Of a stretch of DNA of 64,000 nucleotides, positions 1 to 8,418 are shown piece by piece. Position numbers and translations under genes: made by a program. The DNA is from Dermatophilaceae bacterium Soc4.6 (GTDB lineage: Bacteria > Actinomycetota > Actinomycetes > Actinomycetales > Dermatophilaceae), in NCBI GenBank assembly GCA_039889245.1, contig JAZGVH010000002.1, positions 4,216,001-4,280,000 on the forward strand, written 5' to 3'. Each line of letters opens with the position of its first letter. Position 1 is the stretch's first letter. The notes beneath the pieces were generated by a model. It was not told where the DNA came from, made no database searches, and worked only from the letters and a program-made list of their open reading frames with translations.

Positions 1-596
1 GAGCTCGACGGCTTCGCTGAACTGCACGGTCCTGACCTCCCGGTGACGGACCAGTCTGGTCCTGCCAATCACAGGATCTCACCGCTGGGCTGTCGGCCTG
101 TTCCACCCCCATCGGCACACGGAGAACACCGGGCGAAGGTCACCCCCTCCCCGCGGTCGGCAAAAGTGACGAGGCCCGGTCCGGGCTTGCGGCAGCGTCT
201 CGCAGCGGGTCGTCGACGTAGAACTCAAGCTGGCCGTTGGGTTGGCTTATCACTGAAGCTCGTGGCGGCAGAATGACAGGGCCGCACACGCGGCGGATGG
301 ACGCATGTCGCAGCGCGTGCTCACGCCGCGAACCCGGCCACGAGTTGGGTGCCTGGCCGTAGGCTCCTTGAGCATGGTGGATATCGAGAGCACTGTACGG
401 GGATCGGCACCTCGAAGGATCACAGCGGTGGCCGCGCCTACGTCAGCAGGACACGCTCAACCGCTCGGATCACCGGACACCATTCTGCTGGACTCCACTC
501 ATCATCAACCCGGTAGCCTCCGTGCACGGGCTCACCACCGCGGCAGAAGCCGCTTACCCGATGTCCACCAGGCGGGGTCAACCCCAGAACGGTAGG
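1..596. other. gene-poor left edge
   Basis: No open frame here resembles a protein I recognise, and none has a convincing ribosome-binding site. The stretch lies downstream of the SipW/TasA-like locus, whose last gene ends at 597 on the minus strand. One curiosity is that 16 bases at 41-56 (beginning ggtgacggaccagtct) nearly repeat the start of the sunset-domain gene at 6001. This may be a decayed duplicate start, or chance. Confidence 0.4.
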
Positions 597-1001
597 TCAG
601 CAGGCGACTGAGGCCGTCACGCGGGCCGCGCTCGTCCAGTTGTTGTAGGTGGCGACCACGCGGAATGTGTAGCTGGCGCCTTTGGTGAGGCCGGTGAGGG
701 TGGTGGTGGTCGTCGCCGCCGCCGTGGTCTTCGTGCTCGAGACCGGTGTCGAGGTGATCGAGTACCCAGTTGTGAAGGTACTGGGTGAGGCTGTCCAGGT
801 GACGGTGGCGGTCGAGGTGGTCCCGCCCTGTGCGCAGGTGGCCGAGGCAGACCCTGGGGCCTGCAGGGTGGTGCTGGTGTAGGCCGTGGCGGTGGCGCTG
901 GTGGTGCGGACCATGCTGGCGAAGGCGGGCGCGACCCCAAAGGCGCAGCACAGCACCGTGATAGAGGCTGCGGCGACGGAGCAGGTGGGTCGACAGGACA
1001 T
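597..1001 (-). CDS. secreted fibronectin type III-like protein
   Basis: Small exported protein of 134 residues. It starts MSCRPTCSV with a hydrophobic signal peptide ending near AFA (residue 27). One fibronectin type III-like beta-sandwich follows; the run GLTKGASYTFRVVA is the typical F-G strand region. Its ATG overlaps the stop of the signal peptidase gene (TGATG at 999-1003), so it is the third gene of a minus-strand operon after the TasA-like protein and SipW. An upstream in-frame ATG at 1184 lies inside the signal peptidase gene and is rejected. It may be a surface or fibre-associated partner of the TasA-like protein. Its exact function is not known. Confidence 0.75.
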   Translation of the reverse strand: MSCRPTCSVAAASITVLCCAFGVAPAFASMVRTTSATATAYTSTTLQAPGSASATCAQGGTTSTATVTWTASPSTFTTGYSITSTPVSSTKTTAAATTTTTLTGLTKGASYTFRVVATYNNWTSAARVTASVAC

Positions 1002-1597
1002 CAGCTGGCGACCTCGTCGCTCACCACTGGACCAGGCTGATGACGCGGTCGCCGCCACAGGCGGAGAAGCACCTCCAGGCAGAGGACCCCCGGGATCATC
1101 CAGCCACTGACGACCCGCACAATCGGGTGCTGAAGCCCGGCGATAGCCCATCCCACCCCCGGCACCACATAGACCGCGTGCCACACCCGCTGATCACTGA
1201 TCCGCGCCTGCCACGGGTCCGCGCCGGCGTTGGCGTCTCCCTTCGTCGTGACGAGCGTGTCGCTGCCGGTGCGCTGGACGGCCACGACCCGATGCGAGAA
1301 CACCGGGCTGCCCGCCACGGGCGCGGCGAAGGTCAGGATCTGACCCGCGCTGAGACTCGCGACCGGCTCCGGCCGCACGACGAGGACGTCGCCAGGGCTG
1401 ATCGCCGGCTCCATGCTCCCGGTGCGCATCACCATCGTGCGGTAGTCGAGAACGTGCGGTCCGATGCCCAGCGCCAGCAGCGCCAGCGTGGCGAGCACCG
1501 CGACGGTGTTGCCTGTCCACCGGGCCGTCGCGCGCGCGCCCCACGCCCAGGTGACTCGATGGCCCTGCCCGGACGCGGTAGTGGTGAGCGCGGTCAT
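1001..1597 (-). CDS. sipW: signal peptidase I, SipW (ER/archaeal) type
   Basis: 198-residue membrane signal peptidase. An N-terminal membrane helix lies at about residues 30-50. The nucleophile serine is in RTGSMEP (Ser61), followed by SHRVV (His102) and TKGDAN (Asp121). Histidine in place of the general-base lysine is the mark of the ER/archaeal-type enzymes (SipW), not the bacterial LepB type. A second hydrophobic stretch at about 147-176 fits a C-terminal membrane segment. It starts 6 bases after the TasA-like gene (2239-1604) and overlaps the next gene. In Bacillus, SipW processes TasA and TapA, so the upstream TasA-like protein is the obvious substrate. Family assignment is secure; substrate is inferred from context. 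Confidence 0.9.
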   Translation of the reverse strand: MTALTTTASGQGHRVTWAWGARATARWTGNTVAVLATLALLALGIGPHVLDYRTMVMRTGSMEPAISPGDVLVVRPEPVASLSAGQILTFAAPVAGSPVFSHRVVAVQRTGSDTLVTTKGDANAGADPWQARISDQRVWHAVYVVPGVGWAIAGLQHPIVRVVSGWMIPGVLCLEVLLRLWRRPRHQPGPVVSDEVAS

Positions 1598-1603
1598 CCG
1601 TGA

Positions 1604-2239
1604 CTACTTATTGGTGGCGGCGCGCTGGGTCCCGGTGAAGGTGAAGGTGACCGTGCTCGACAGGCCCTGGAGGGTGTTTCCAGCGACGGCCGGGAACGTC
1701 AGGGTCGCCATGAGGTTGTCCGTGCCGGCGGCGGTCAGGCTGCTGAGGCCGGGCAGGGTCAGGTTAGAGCCGATGACCGCCCTTGAGGCGAGGGCGGTTG
1801 TCGTCGTACCACTGCAGGTGTACGTGTACGCCGGAGCGGTCCCGGCCTCGGTCCAGGGGGTGGAGCATGACTGGACCACGAGCTGAAGGCCGTTGGTGGC
1901 GTCGGTGTCGAGGAGGCTGGATGGCGAGGCGGTGGTGCTGAGGGTGATGGCGGACAAAGCCTGGTTGCCGGTGTTGGAGAGCTGGAACGCTCGTTGCATC
2001 GTGTCGCCCGGGACCAGACCCGTGGCGCCAATCGTGAGCCGGTTGGCGGCCGTGCCGGCAGAGCCGAGCGCGATGACGACCGTCCCCGCGGTAGCGGGTA
2101 GCCCGGCCGACGTGGTGCTGGTGAACGCACCAAAGGTGCCCAGCCCGGCCACGGTGGCGGCCGTGCCGATGGCAGCCACGCTGCCCAGGACCTTGACGCG
2201 CAGCGTCAGGCCCGCCGTCGTAGACGAAGCGTTCATCAC
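1604..2239 (-). CDS. TasA/camelysin-like SipW-dependent surface protein
   Basis: 211 residues. It has an N-terminal signal segment (about residues 14-32, hydrophobic, running into GTFGAFTSTTSA) that resembles SipW-dependent signal sequences of the TasA/CalY family. A threonine/serine-rich all-beta body follows, with the run QLSNTGNQALSAITL typical of the SipW-dependent-protein fold. It begins GTG-ATG (Met-Met), so the start may be 2239 or 2236. A GGGA motif lies just upstream. It is the first gene of the operon TasA-like, sipW, FN3 protein. TasA homologues form extracellular fibres in Bacillus biofilms. Whether this one polymerises cannot be told from sequence. Confidence 0.75.
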   Translation of the reverse strand: MMNASSTTAGLTLRVKVLGSVAAIGTAATVAGLGTFGAFTSTTSAGLPATAGTVVIALGSAGTAANRLTIGATGLVPGDTMQRAFQLSNTGNQALSAITLSTTASPSSLLDTDATNGLQLVVQSCSTPWTEAGTAPAYTYTCSGTTTTALASRAVIGSNLTLPGLSSLTAAGTDNLMATLTFPAVAGNTLQGLSSTVTFTFTGTQRAATNK

Positions 2240-2584
2240 GGGGTGTCCCTTGGTTGGTGTCCCCGCTGTGCATGCGGATCATCGGGTAGATCGTCCTCGC
2301 CGAGACGCTTATTAGCAGTTCTTCGGGAACGTTTAGACATCCCTTCCCCGCACGATTCAGCGATGGGCGGTCACCGGCGGTGTCGGGTGTCTTCGTCTTG
2401 CTCCCTTGGCAGGGCCGACCGGAGCACCACCTAAGTTGAGCCCGGGGACCGACAGCGGCAGAACCGGCCGCACCGAATAGGCCTGGACGAACTCGAACGG
2501 GCCCGAGATGCCAGGGCCACGGTCGGTGTCCACAACCCGGGCTGGCTCCATGACCGCCAAGGTGACAGGCGCTCCAGTCCTCGT
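2240..2584. other. intergenic, promoter region of TasA-like operon
   Basis: The part next to 2240 contains an A/T-rich patch on the minus strand (revcomp of about 2305-2335, with TAATAA as a possible -10 element), a plausible promoter for the TasA-like operon. The rest (about 2400-2584) shows no coding gene that I can support. Confidence 0.35.
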
Positions 2585-2788
2585 CGCAGACGTGGTCGTC
2601 CAGGGCCGGTGCCCGTCGTCGACCTCGACATGGGTCACCAGTTCGTCAGGGCCTCGGGGTTGATCCCCAGCTGCTAGCCGACCCGGCATGATGCGCCCTG
2701 AGGGGTCTCCGGGGTAACGCCGCAGGTCGACGGCCAGCGTGATCACCCGTTGCCGAAGTTCCTCGGGGTACCTCCTCGGTGCTGCCAT
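2585..2788 (-). pseudogene. IS3-family transposase OrfA remnant
   Basis: Starting at the ATG at 2788, the frame reads MAAPRRYPEELRQRVITLA, the standard N-terminus of an IS3-group OrfA helix-turn-helix protein. The next conserved piece, QLGINPEALTNW, is in a different frame. The following VEVDDGHRPWTTT returns to the first frame, so at least two small indels separate the blocks. There is no OrfB (DDE) part nearby. This is a dead fragment of an insertion sequence and explains the loss of coding order in 2.3-3.3 kb. Confidence 0.75.
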
Positions 2789-3340
2789 GACTCTCACCCC
2801 TCGTGGAATGAGAGCCTCCATCAGACCCGGTACGAGACAGGGCACGCCGGCGAAGCTGCGCCACTGCGCCCACGGTGGCGTGCATCGCCCCCCACAAGGA
2901 CGCCGTGAATGCCAGGACGGTGCGGCACCGCATCGAGGCCACTCGACTTCGCCCTCCCGTTGCACGACGTCGGGAAGGAACCGGCCCGCACGTTGACGGC
3001 GTCCACGATGGTCGAGCACCGCCGATTCCTCGAGCGAGCCGATTCCTCGAGCGAGCCGTGACCACTGGGCGGTCGCCGCTGGACCGGACCGTGTTGCAGC
3101 AAGCGGTGCGGTCCGCCACCGGCGTCGCGTCCACCGAGGCGCAGTGGATCGCTGCCGTTCTTGACCTTTGGTGGACGGACACGAGGGCTCATACTCTGGT
3201 CCTGCCCACAGAGGGGGCTTCTTCGGCGTCATGGCCGACATTCTGCAGCGGGTCTGAGTTCACCCTGAACGACTGATCCTGTCCACCGCTGGGCTACCTG
3301 ACCCATGAGGCCCATCAGGCCGATTCAGGCGGGCCTGAGG
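2789..3340. other. non-coding debris between IS remnant and Asp-box gene
   Basis: Open frames exist on both strands but none resembles a known family. The stretch holds a perfect 17-base tandem duplication at 3022-3055 (unit ccgattcctcgagcgag). It is probably decayed DNA associated with the IS3 remnant. Confidence 0.4.
3022..3055. repeat. 17-bp tandem duplication
   Basis: Two identical adjacent copies of ccgattcctcgagcgag (3022-3038 and 3039-3055). The unit length is not a multiple of three and no gene is affected. It looks like a replication-slippage or transposition scar. Confidence 0.8.
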
Positions 3341-5002
3341 TTATTGGGTCTCGATGGTGGTGACGATGTCGGTCTCGCCGATCCCGGTCTGGTTGATGGC
3401 GTTGTTGCGGCCGTCGGTCCAGACCGGGTAAACGGCGCTGTCGGTGGCGGCGAGGCCGTTGTAGTCGCCAATGAAGGCGCCGGAGGTGAAGAACCCGCGG
3501 TCGGGGTTCCACGAGGCGGTGCTGATACGGGCGGTGCTCCAGGTGCGTCCGTCGTTGGTGGATCTGGCCTGCCAGGTGTCGATGTTGCGGTTGGCGGGGT
3601 CCCGGCGCCGGTCGAACCAGATCGCATAGATCGTCCCGGAAGGGGTCGCGTCGACCCAGGGCAGGAACTGGTCATTGGGCGCAGCCGGACCGGGGGCGCC
3701 GGCCGCGGCCGTACTCAGGGTCGCGGCGTCGGACCAGGTCAGTCCCCCGTCGTGGGAGAGCCAGTACGAGATGTTCGTGCCTGTGGTCGGCTTGGTGATG
3801 CTATTGGCCACGACGTAGGTCAGGGTACCTGTACGGGGGCTGTAGGCCAGCGACTCCGTCTCGGGGGCGCGGAACGCGGTTGGGGCCAGGATGTCCCCGG
3901 GGTCGGGGTTGTCCTTCCACTGTCCCGGCTTCTCGACGACCACGGATCGGGGCAGGAAGCTGGCGCCTCCGGTGGTGGACTTCTGGAACCTCAGGTGGGC
4001 GTCGAGAGAGCTATTGCAGTCCTCCTGAACGAACGCGACGTCGAGGGCCCCGTTCTTCTCGACCCGGGGGACGCTGAACTGGTTGGCCGAGGGGCCCCTG
4101 CCGTTGCCTCCGGGGTTGTCGGGGCTCACCGCGACGTGCGCGAAGGTGGCCAGAAAGGGGTTGATGGCCGGCACGACGTCGGAGTAGGCGAGCTGGATGG
4201 GGCAGTAGTCGCTGAACCCGCTCGGCAGGAGGTGGAACTTGGTGTACGTGACGTAGAGGCGCCCGTAGTGCGGGCTCGTCGGGGTGTTGTCGACCGCGAT
4301 GTACTCCTTGTCGTAGAAGTTCGTCGTGTCCTCGGTGTTCGTGGCGTAGTCCCACGTCGAGGCTGCGCGGGCCGCCTCCCGCCCGGCCGTCCAGGTGGCG
4401 CCATCGTCCTTGGAGACGAACACCTGGACCTCTGAGTGCGCAAGCTCGCGGAAGAAGCACAGCTGGGACACGAAGAAGACGCCGTCGCGGCGGCTATACG
4501 CCACAGCGGGGTCACCGCCGTTGCAGAAGTCTCCGGTCGGCTTGAACTCGGGGATGATCCGGGTGCTGGACCAGTGCGCGCCACCATCGCGGGTGCGCAT
4601 CACCACCACACCCCCGCTGACGTAGTCGTTGGCGGCGGCGACCGCGACCATCGGGTCTTTGGTGCTGGCCGCGACGGCGGTCTCGTTCTGCGGGAGGGGT
4701 GGGTAGGAGTCGTCGTTCATGACGACGTTCGGGAGCCTAACCGCGCCCGCGGCCGCGCCCGCGGTCGTGGCCGTGACGGCCGACTTCGCGGACGCTTTCG
4801 CCGAGACGACGCCGGGGTCGAGCGAGGCCCGCACTCCGGCCGAGATGCTGCCGCCGTAGCGCTGGGCATGCAGGACCCAGCCAGGTGGGGGGCTCGACGC
4901 CGGGGCACCGATGGCCGCCGGGCCTGTGGTGGCCGGGCCCACAGCGGCGACGACCGCCGCTACACCCATGATGATGAATACCCTGACCGACCGACCGCGC
5001 AT
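3341..5002 (-). CDS. secreted Asp-box (BNR/sialidase-fold) protein
   Basis: 553 residues with an N-terminal signal peptide (hydrophobic residues about 8-30, ending near AIGAPAS). The body carries four Asp-box motifs of the form S/T-x-D-G-x-x-W: RDGGAHWS, KDDGATWT, HDGGLTWS and NDGRTWS. These mark the blades of a six-bladed sialidase/BNR beta-propeller. Members of this group in actinobacteria are annotated as exo-alpha-sialidases, but I do not see the arginine triad or the FRIP motif needed to claim sialidase activity, so its substrate is unknown. The gene stands alone. The region upstream (5003-5200) is short and no clear promoter is visible. Confidence 0.8.
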   Translation of the reverse strand: MRGRSVRVFIIMGVAAVVAAVGPATTGPAAIGAPASSPPPGWVLHAQRYGGSISAGVRASLDPGVVSAKASAKSAVTATTAGAAAGAVRLPNVVMNDDSYPPLPQNETAVAASTKDPMVAVAAANDYVSGGVVVMRTRDGGAHWSSTRIIPEFKPTGDFCNGGDPAVAYSRRDGVFFVSQLCFFRELAHSEVQVFVSKDDGATWTAGREAARAASTWDYATNTEDTTNFYDKEYIAVDNTPTSPHYGRLYVTYTKFHLLPSGFSDYCPIQLAYSDVVPAINPFLATFAHVAVSPDNPGGNGRGPSANQFSVPRVEKNGALDVAFVQEDCNSSLDAHLRFQKSTTGGASFLPRSVVVEKPGQWKDNPDPGDILAPTAFRAPETESLAYSPRTGTLTYVVANSITKPTTGTNISYWLSHDGGLTWSDAATLSTAAAGAPGPAAPNDQFLPWVDATPSGTIYAIWFDRRRDPANRNIDTWQARSTNDGRTWSTARISTASWNPDRGFFTSGAFIGDYNGLAATDSAVYPVWTDGRNNAINQTGIGETDIVTTIETQ

Positions 5003-5205
5003 GGCCGTCTCCCTCGATCCGTCACCGCGAGAACGGCAACGACCATGAATGTAGACCTCCCGCTGAGGGAGTGTCCAGAGGTCAGGCCCTCCCCGTCCGC
5101 CACCGTGCCCTGGCTGACGAAGGACTCCTCGACCCGGCCGGAGACCGACACGTGGAAGCGGTGATCAGCCCAGGGCGGCAGCATGTAGTGCACGAACGTG
5201 CCTCC

Positions 5206-5910
5206 GGCGAACGCGTCGGCGAAGCGGCTTTCCCGGACACCCCGACCGCGCTTGATCAGGCACAGGTAAAGCTCGCCCTCAGCCGTGGGTGTGCCGTGGT
5301 CTTCGTCGACCTCGACGGGTTCAAGGAGATCAACAACGGACAGGGTCACCACGCCGGGGGTGCAACGCTACGGACGGTCGCCCGCGCCCTCGCGGCGACC
5401 GCCCGTCGCGACGACATCGTCGCCCGCCTCGGAGGCGACGAGTTCGCGGTGCTGCTGCACCTGGCGCCGGCGTCGACCGCGCGACAGCAGCTGCGCGCGG
5501 CGGCGGTGGTCGCGGGCCGGTTCCGTCGCGCGGTGCAGGAACACGCCGGGATGCGGGCCAGTCTGGGCGTCGCGCTCGGCGGCACGCACGACGTACTGGA
5601 CACCCCCCGTGCGGGACGCGGACCTGGCCATGTACACCGCGAAGAAGGCCGGTGGCGGGCGGGTCGTGGTCGCGGACCCGGACCTCGGCCACCTCACCCT
5701 CTCGTCGGACGGCGCCCTTGAGCGCGACCTGGACGGCCGGACGCGGTAAGCCCTCGTCGACGCGGTCGGGCAAGACCACCTGAGGCTGTCGTACCAGCCC
5801 GTCGTGCGGATCGAGGACGGTCGCCGCGCCAGCCTCGAGGCCCTCGTGAGGTGGGACCACCCGGAGCGGGGCGTCCTTGCCCCCGGTCAGTTCCTTGATC
5901 GTGATCGTCG
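5206..5910 (+). pseudogene. broken GGDEF-EAL (c-di-GMP turnover) gene
   Basis: Remnant of a composite diguanylate cyclase/phosphodiesterase. One frame gives VVFVDLDGFKEIN and then RRDDIVARLGGDEF, an intact GGDEF with an RxxD I-site. After about position 5600 the homology (RDADLAMYTAKKAGGGRV) moves to another frame, and a TAA at 5747-5749 interrupts it. The start of an EAL domain (LSYQPVVRI, ASLEALVRWDHPERG) follows and stops near 5910. The sensor part and the normal DxLTGLPNR start of the GGDEF domain are missing. With a 5' truncation, a frameshift, an in-frame stop and a missing EAL catalytic half, it cannot be functional. Confidence 0.85.
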
Positions 5911-6000
5911 GTTCAGGTGTTTCGCGAGGTGCGGGACTGGGAATTGATTCGGCTACGTGGGAGGCAACGGAGCTGACCGCAGTTCACATGAGGAGTCACC

Positions 6001-6669
6001 GTGACGGACCAGTCGGGCAAGACAGTGACCGAGACGCAGGAGTCCCGAATGACCGGTGAGTCGACGCCAGGGGGCGACAAGGACTCGCTCGGGCCGGCCG
6101 AGACGACGACGGCTGTTTCCGAGCCGGTAGCGTCGGCCGACAGATCCCGCGAGACCGAGGAGGAAACTCGGGACTCCGGGGACTCCGGGGACTCCGGGGA
6201 CTCCGAGGAGGCGAAAAGGGCCTCCGCCGAGGAGTTCGGCCGCCAGCATGATCCGGCCAAGCATGACATCGCCGCCGGAGAGGAGTCGCGTCAACGTGGT
6301 GACTGGACGGCTGATGAGCCCGATGGGCGGGTCTGGGACGCAGAGGGCAACCTCGTGGAGGCGACCTCCATCGGGCAGCCGGCCGACGGTGAGGAGGAGT
6401 CGGGCGACCACGGTGCCGCTGCCCTCGATCGTGCGGGGGAGGGTCGCCGTACGTCCTCTCTGGACGAGGTCCGCGACGGCGGTTACAGCGTCGGGTCGGC
6501 GGCCCCCATCGACGATGGCGCCATGCCCCTTGGGCACGCCGTCAAGGCGTGGGAGTCCACCAAGACCTTCATCGTCCCGGGCGACTCCGGCTACGACCAG
6601 GGTGACCCTGACCTCTGGTTCACGGATCCAGGAGCGGCCGGACGTGCTGGCTTCGAGCCCGCCCCCTAA
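6001..6669 (+). CDS. acidic protein with C-terminal sunset domain
   Basis: 222 residues, very acidic, with no signal peptide or membrane segment. It starts at GTG with ATGAGGAG 5-12 bases upstream. The N-terminal half is low-complexity (S, E, D, T), including an in-frame DSG repeat at about residues 58-67. The last ~45 residues (HAVKAWESTKTFIVPGDSGY...LWFTDPGAAGRAGF) fit the small sunset domain found at the C-terminus of many actinobacterial proteins of unknown function. It lies downstream of the broken GGDEF-EAL gene and upstream of a broken methyltransferase, so it is an intact gene among pseudogenes. Its function is not known. Confidence 0.7.
   Translation: MTDQSGKTVTETQESRMTGESTPGGDKDSLGPAETTTAVSEPVASADRSRETEEETRDSGDSGDSGDSEEAKRASAEEFGRQHDPAKHDIAAGEESRQRGDWTADEPDGRVWDAEGNLVEATSIGQPADGEEESGDHGAAALDRAGEGRRTSSLDEVRDGGYSVGSAAPIDDGAMPLGHAVKAWESTKTFIVPGDSGYDQGDPDLWFTDPGAAGRAGFEPAP
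6171..6206 (+). repeat. 9-bp in-frame tandem repeat (DSG codons)
   Basis: Four adjacent units of ggactccgg, the last ending in a, lie inside the sunset-domain gene and encode repeated Asp-Ser-Gly. The unit is a multiple of three, so copy-number change would alter length without a frameshift. Confidence 0.85.
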
Positions 6670-6811
6670 CGGCACCTGGGACAGGGGAATCTTGCGGCAG
6701 TACCCACGTGTTTGAGGACCGGTCGCAGCGGAACCTGCGGTCATGATTGTTCCGGGCCCCTCACCGCCCATGGCTTGCCGGGTGTGGCTGAGTTGACGAC
6801 CGCTGCACCCC

Positions 6812-7186
6812 ACCGTTCAGGCGGTGTCCGCGGCGGCCCTCACGCAGGGCCTGCGCAACGTGGAGCTACGTCTTGGTGACGTCTCGACCGAGATGCCGGA
6901 AGGTGACTTCGATCTTTCGTGCTCTCGGAGGCAGGGTTCTTTCTCAGCCCCGTCGCTCTCAACCGGCTGATCGCCCGCATCGCTCATGTACCGACGCCCG
7001 ACGGCTGCCTCGTCGTCGTCCACTGGCGCCACCCCATCTCCGAGTGGCCCCTTGTCCTGCCCCAAGGTCCACGCCCGCTTCGCCCACGCCGCAGGCCTGC
7101 CCCCGGTCGTCGGGCGATACCTCGAGCGTGACGTCGAGATCGTTGTCCACGCGGACGAGACGACGGTGCCCGACCCCTACAGCTGA
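6812..7186 (+). pseudogene. frameshifted SAM-dependent methyltransferase (NodS-like) fragment
   Basis: Three successive frames carry consecutive pieces of one class I methyltransferase. The first (about 6815-6925) has LRNVELRLGDVSTEMPEGDFDL. The second (about 6919-7050) has LSEAGFFLSPVALNRLIARI and then DGCLVVVHWRHPISEWPL. The third (to the stop at 7184-7186) has VHARFAHAAGLPPVVGRYLERDVEIVVHAD. The order and motifs match the C-terminal half of small methyltransferases annotated as nodulation protein S-like. The SAM-binding glycine loop is missing, so it is both 5'-truncated and frameshifted at least twice. Confidence 0.75.
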
Positions 7187-7671
7187 TGGCCTGGACAGCT
7201 CAGCACCGCTCAGCGAAGTGTCGGGTTCGCCGGTCGATCACGTGTGACCGCCCGTCCCGTGCTCCAGCCGGGCGCATCGCTACCGTTCGGGTAACTCACC
7301 TCAGGTCAACCGTGAGGACGTGTGTCCCTAGTGGGCAAGTCCCCCTCGGGACGTGCTCAATACGGACACATGACGGTCCGTCGTAACTGGTTTGCTTCGT
7401 CGTGATTCTGCGGGGGTAGGTCCGGCCGAGCCAGGGTGGACTGTGGGGTCCTGACCGGTGTCAATGCACGCACCTCGGGCGCCAGCGCAGCTGGGAGCTG
7501 GCACGGTCATGCTCGGATTGCAGGACGCCGAACGCGCAAGGGCGTCAAGCCCCTAGTCCGCACCGAGTCCGCAGGAAGTCCGCAGAACGGCCACAAACTG
7601 TCATCGACAGGCAACGTCTATCCACGGTAAAACTGCAGGTCAGGTGCCCTATAAGAGCAAATCGCCGCAGG
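7187..7671. other. intergenic, no gene seen
   Basis: About 480 bases between the methyltransferase and integrase fragments. No plausible protein, tRNA or clear attachment-site duplication was seen, although the adjoining integrase fragment suggests an old element boundary. Confidence 0.4.
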
Positions 7672-8178
7672 TCACGGAACGACCAGAACACTCCCCGGCG
7701 TATCGACCGACTCATCCACCCCAAGGCCCCTGACCTGCGGGTTTACCCCGCCGTGCCGGATCAGGAGGCTGTCGGTCGCCTGACGCCAGACGTTGCCGAA
7801 GGCGGACCGGCGCAGCATCTGCCCCTCGGAGCCGGTGAAGACCAGCCCCTCGTCCCCCACGGGGAAGGCGGCGAGGTGAGTCGCGAGGGCGTCGACGGCG
7901 ACCTGGGGGAGCGGGATCGTGCGATAGCTCGCGTCGGTCTTTGGCGGGGCCAACGCCGGGGCGTGGCCGCTGATGCCGACGAGCTGTCGGTCGACTCGCA
8001 CCGTCCGGCGGAGGAAGTCGATCCGGTCGACCGTCAGCCCGAACACCTCGCCCTGGCGCATCCCTGTGGACGCCACGAGGACCACCATGGCCCGGTATCT
8101 TGCGGGCACCATCTCGGCAATGGCCGTCACGATCTCGGTAGGTGGCGTCGGGGCGCCACCAACGGCAAGGCCCGGAAA
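7672..8178 (-). pseudogene. tyrosine recombinase (phage integrase) fragment
   Basis: The piece covers the start of the catalytic domain of a tyrosine recombinase. It has YRAMVVLVASTGMRQGEVFGL, which contains the first catalytic Arg in the GMRxGE motif, and PKTDASYRTIPLP, the usual beta-hairpin segment. A TGA sits just upstream of the homology at about 8176, and the N-terminal SAM-like domain is absent. The C-terminal HxLR...H/W...Y catalytic half is replaced by unrelated residues before the stop at 7672. It is a truncated, inactive leftover of an integrated element. Confidence 0.8.
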
Positions 8179-8418
8179 TCACCGGACGACGACGCCATCG
8201 GACACGCTCGAAATCATCGTCGGTGGATCAGGGCTGAGCCAGGCGGTGCACCCGACAGCGCACGGTTCTGCGACATGTTTCTCTTCTCTGTGGTGTCGGT
8301 GTCGTAGGTGACTGCACCACCGGCGTTGGGCCGATCGAGGAGATCAGATACTTGATGGGCGCGCCGGGCGCATGCGCTGAATGCCCCGATCGGTGGCGGG
8401 GCAGTCGGCAGGAGCTTC

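Noticed and set aside
3305-4435. Long plus-strand frame opposite the Asp-box gene
   Set aside because: It is the antisense shadow of a gene with Asp-box motifs and a signal peptide, and its translation is Gly/Val/Arg-rich with no family character.
3341-5002. True sialidase
   Set aside because: There are four Asp boxes, but I could not place the Arg triad or FRIP motif, so only the fold is claimed.
7500-7680. tRNA or attachment site next to the integrase fragment
   Set aside because: I looked for a cloverleaf and for a duplicated core and found neither.
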